This document shows, one piece after another, positions 13,262-15,229 of a DNA stretch of 15,229 bases (within the stretch, counting starts at the first letter, position 1; each line of letters starts with the position of its first letter). Below the pieces are notes generated by a model, which was not told the origin of the DNA, did no database searches, and saw only the letters and a list, made by a program, of their open reading frames with translations. Location: positions 1 to 15,229 of the forward strand of contig JAILOA010000078.1 in the NCBI GenBank assembly GCA_024691065.1, given 5' to 3'. Position numbers and translations under genes: made by a program. The DNA comes from Lachnospiraceae bacterium (lineage in GTDB: Bacteria > Bacillota > Clostridia > Lachnospirales > Lachnospiraceae).

Positions 13262-15229
13262 AAGAGTTACTGCTGAATCTGAAACGCCGGAAGCAGTTGC
13301 AACATTGATTACATTTCCGGAAGCAATATTTGTAGTATTTGTAGTATTTGTTGTAGCTGCAGTTCCCGTAGCTGTACCATTGTTAATTCCGGTACTGCTG
13401 TTAGATCCGGTACCTGTATTAGATGTTGAATTCGTATCTGTTGTTGTGGACGAACCAGCTGATGAATCAGTATCTGTTCCACCAGGTACAAATATATGAC
13501 CTCCCGGAGCAGTAGTCGCATCCGGTGCACTTGTACTGTCATCTACAACAAACTTATGACCGCTTGAAGATCCGCCTTGTTCACTTGTATCAGAATCTTC
13601 TGTTTCACCGTTATTATCACTTGAAGGGGTGGCAGTTTTATCTGATGCAGGAGCCTGTGTTTCTGCACTAACCGGAGCCTCTGTTTCTGCACCGGCCGGA
13701 GCTTCTGTTACTTTATCCTCTGAAGGTGTTTCTGTTTTACTTGGCGATTCTGTTACTTTGGAATCCTCTGATTCCTCGTCTTCAGAAGAAGGTGACTCTG
13801 TCACATCAGACTCATCATCAGCAGGAGTTTCCGTTGCTTTATCTTCCGAAGGTGTTTCTGTCTTACTAGGACTTGCCGTAGATGAAGCTGCAGGAATTTC
13901 TGTAGCTTCATCTTCTTCCTCTTCATCTTCTGAAGGTGTCTTTGAATTTGTAGGAGCCTTAGTTGTTGTTGGTTCATATACAGGTACTTCACCATCATTG
14001 TCATAGTAAATGTCTAATAAATACTCTTCTGATAATTCACTTTCCTGAAGAAGTGTATTGTCCTGACCATCATCATTTGCATGAGCCATAAAGAGTGCTG
14101 CAGCTGCACCTACGAGTGTAGCATTGTAATCGAGAGCAACCTCTGTATACGTATATTGACCTTGATCATCATAATATGTATTACCTGGTGTAGAACCATA
14201 TACATCACTTGGATTACTTACACCTCCAACTAATCCTCCAAGAAGTGTGTAATGATCACTTTTCATTTCTTGTGCACTACTTGAACGGGAAGCTGCTCTA
14301 TGATGAGGCCATTTTGCTGAAATATCACTGTCCCCCACCACAAAATTCACTCCGTTTGAATTATTTCCAAGAATGAATCCCATCTGACCGGTAGCCCATT
14401 CAACAAATGCACCATCATCTTCATTCAAATTTCCTGCAATCTTATCATGAATAAGACCCATCATTTGATTAGAAGAATTGTATCTGAGACATCCCCATCC
14501 CTGAACATAAGCCAAACCGTCTTCATTTAAATTATTACTTTGGTATGAACCTATTGAATATAATGTATCCTTATCTTCCATAAGTGCAGCACCAAATCCC
14601 CAGGTATTATCCCAACAATAAGACCACCCAGTATTAGGATCAGTAAAATTACTATTAAATATCTTCTTATATGAATTATCATTTGTAGCTACATAAAGAG
14701 CTGCTGCAGCTGATGCATAATCATCCTTCCAGCTTGATGAATCATAAAATCCTGCACAACCATTATAGGTGCATCCTTTGCTGTTAGATTTTACGAATTC
14801 AAATAAATCCTCGGCAACTTTCAAATATTCTTCATTCCCAAAGTTTACATAGTGAAGTGCAAGAGCTGCAATTGCAACACTGACTTCATCTGTTGCAGGA
14901 TTAGAGCTTGTTGCAAAGTAAACAGGTCTGCTACCTGTCTGGTTTTCAGGAGCTCCCCAATAACCATGATCTGCTCCACCTTCTCCAACCTGATAACAGA
15001 AAGCTACAACTTCACCATCGTCGTTATAAACTGTACATCTCTGGAAGTAATCACAGAAATAATCCATAATGGTCTGTAAATGACCTGACTGACCTGTAGC
15101 TTCAAAAGCCTCTCCAAATTCATAATATGAAAGAGCTAATGTTGAAGCTGCATATCCTTGAGGAAGACCAAACTTAACATGGTCACCTGCATCATGGAAA
15201 CCACCGCTTACATCTACATTGTAAGTAGT
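12860..15229 (-). CDS. GH9 endoglucanase with acidic linker and basic LRR C-terminus (5' end cut by window edge)
   Basis: 789 residues are visible; the frame is open at the right edge, so signal peptide and N-terminus are missing. The GH9 catalytic domain covers about residues 1-390 of the visible part. DVSGGFHDAGDHVKFG at 6-21 holds the catalytic aspartates (D13, D16; most GH9 enzymes have GGWYDAGD), PHHR at 308-311 is the substrate-binding His motif, and YTEVALDYNA at 361-370 has the acid Glu at 363. It should cut beta-1,4 bonds in cellulose or mixed-linkage beta-glucan outside the cell. Then comes a linker of about 225 residues, first rich in Thr/Pro/Ser/Glu/Asp, then in Thr/Ser/Gly/Asn, and a C-terminal module (about 657-789) of LRR_5-like units with some 38 lysines and only three acidic residues. 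No dockerin, CBM or LPXTG is visible. An internal ATG at 15067 opens a shorter frame but is inside the catalytic domain and is not the start. Confidence 0.93.
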   Translation of the reverse strand, partial: TTYNVDVSGGFHDAGDHVKFGLPQGYAASTLALSYYEFGEAFEATGQSGHLQTIMDYFCDYFQRCTVYNDDGEVVAFCYQVGEGGADHGYWGAPENQTGSRPVYFATSSNPATDEVSVAIAALALHYVNFGNEEYLKVAEDLFEFVKSNSKGCTYNGCAGFYDSSSWKDDYASAAAALYVATNDNSYKKIFNSNFTDPNTGWSYCWDNTWGFGAALMEDKDTLYSIGSYQSNNLNEDGLAYVQGWGCLRYNSSNQMMGLIHDKIAGNLNEDDGAFVEWATGQMGFILGNNSNGVNFVVGDSDISAKWPHHRAASRSSSAQEMKSDHYTLLGGLVGGVSNPSDVYGSTPGNTYYDDQGQYTYTEVALDYNATLVGAAAALFMAHANDDGQDNTLLQESELSEEYLLDIYYDNDGEVPVYEPTTTKAPTNSKTPSEDEEEEDEATEIPAASSTASPSKTETPSEDKATETPADDESDVTESPSSEDEESEDSKVTESPSKTETPSEDKVTEAPAGAETEAPVSAETQAPASDKTATPSSDNNGETEDSDTSEQGGSSSGHKFVVDDSTSAPDATTAPGGHIFVPGGTDTDSSAGSSTTTDTNSTSNTGTGSNSSTGINNGTATGTAATTNTTNTTNIASGNVINVATASGVSDSAVTLGKKFVYKGATYIIIKGGEGKSYEVKYFKNNKKKAKSAKVPAVAKYSGIDFKVTQINKNAFKNNKKLKKVTIFKNVTVIGANAFAGCKSLTTVVVKSSKIKKVAKNAFKKVNKNCTIKCAKKLLAKYKKLFKIK
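13298..13975 (-). repeat. Low-complexity linker of the GH9 enzyme with internal repeats
   Basis: Codes for about 225 residues of Thr/Pro/Ser/Glu/Asp, then Ser/Thr/Asn/Gly. SPSKTETPSEDK occurs twice exactly (13838-13873 and 13712-13747, 126 nt apart), with further degenerate TE(S/A/T)P units. GHKFV and GHIFV are a second short pair near 13500-13560. Long antisense frames here are by-products of the biased codons. Confidence 0.8.

Noticed and set aside
13629..14006. 125-codon plus-strand frame opposite the GH9 linker
   Set aside because: Low-complexity Ser/Val/Gly product that mirrors the biased codons of the Thr/Ser/Glu linker; no RBS and no family resemblance.

Overview
The window is an AT-rich, protein-dense chromosomal segment of what looks like an anaerobic Firmicute of the family Lachnospiraceae (Butyrivibrio, Coprococcus or Lachnospira type). 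This is inferred from four things: a PurA of the subtype I associate with that family, a DUF3881-like protein, a lipoprotein NagZ-like GH3 enzyme, and secreted proteins with BspA-type leucine-rich repeats and lysine-rich C-termini. I cannot name the genus. Every gene I support lies on the minus strand, so transcription runs from right to left. I see no tRNA, rRNA, CRISPR array or insertion sequence, and no gene-free stretch longer than about 260 bases.

Right part (11057-15229), cell-surface polysaccharide use. A GH9 endoglucanase, cut by the right edge, is followed by a secreted BspA-like LRR protein. The two proteins end in homologous, extremely lysine-rich LRR modules of about 130-140 residues, and neither has an LPXTG motif. 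The intergenic space holds a 71-nt, roughly 25-bp stem-loop just before the ribosome binding site of the LRR gene.

Middle (7285-10867), housekeeping genes: trpS (behind a good promoter and a repeat-rich leader), aroC, and a lipoprotein GH3 N-acetylhexosaminidase whose stop codon sits in the loop of an intrinsic terminator.

Left-middle (4099-7025): purB then purA, the two genes that convert IMP to AMP (PurB also acts earlier in IMP synthesis). Each has its own upstream region with plausible promoters and inverted repeats.

Left part (1-3988): a tight cluster of a class A penicillin-binding-protein homologue, a DUF3881-like protein and a WalJ/YycJ-type metallo-hydrolase. The last two genes overlap by 4 bp. 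The PBP homologue is full length, but the key residues of both its glycosyltransferase and transpeptidase sites are replaced. It reads as a retained pseudoenzyme, and this cluster is the best candidate here for an undescribed cell-envelope function. The second main lead is the shared basic C-terminal module of the two surface proteins. Start sites of purA, trpS, the GH3 gene and the DUF3881-like gene were chosen from ribosome-binding-site spacing and differ from the longest open frame.
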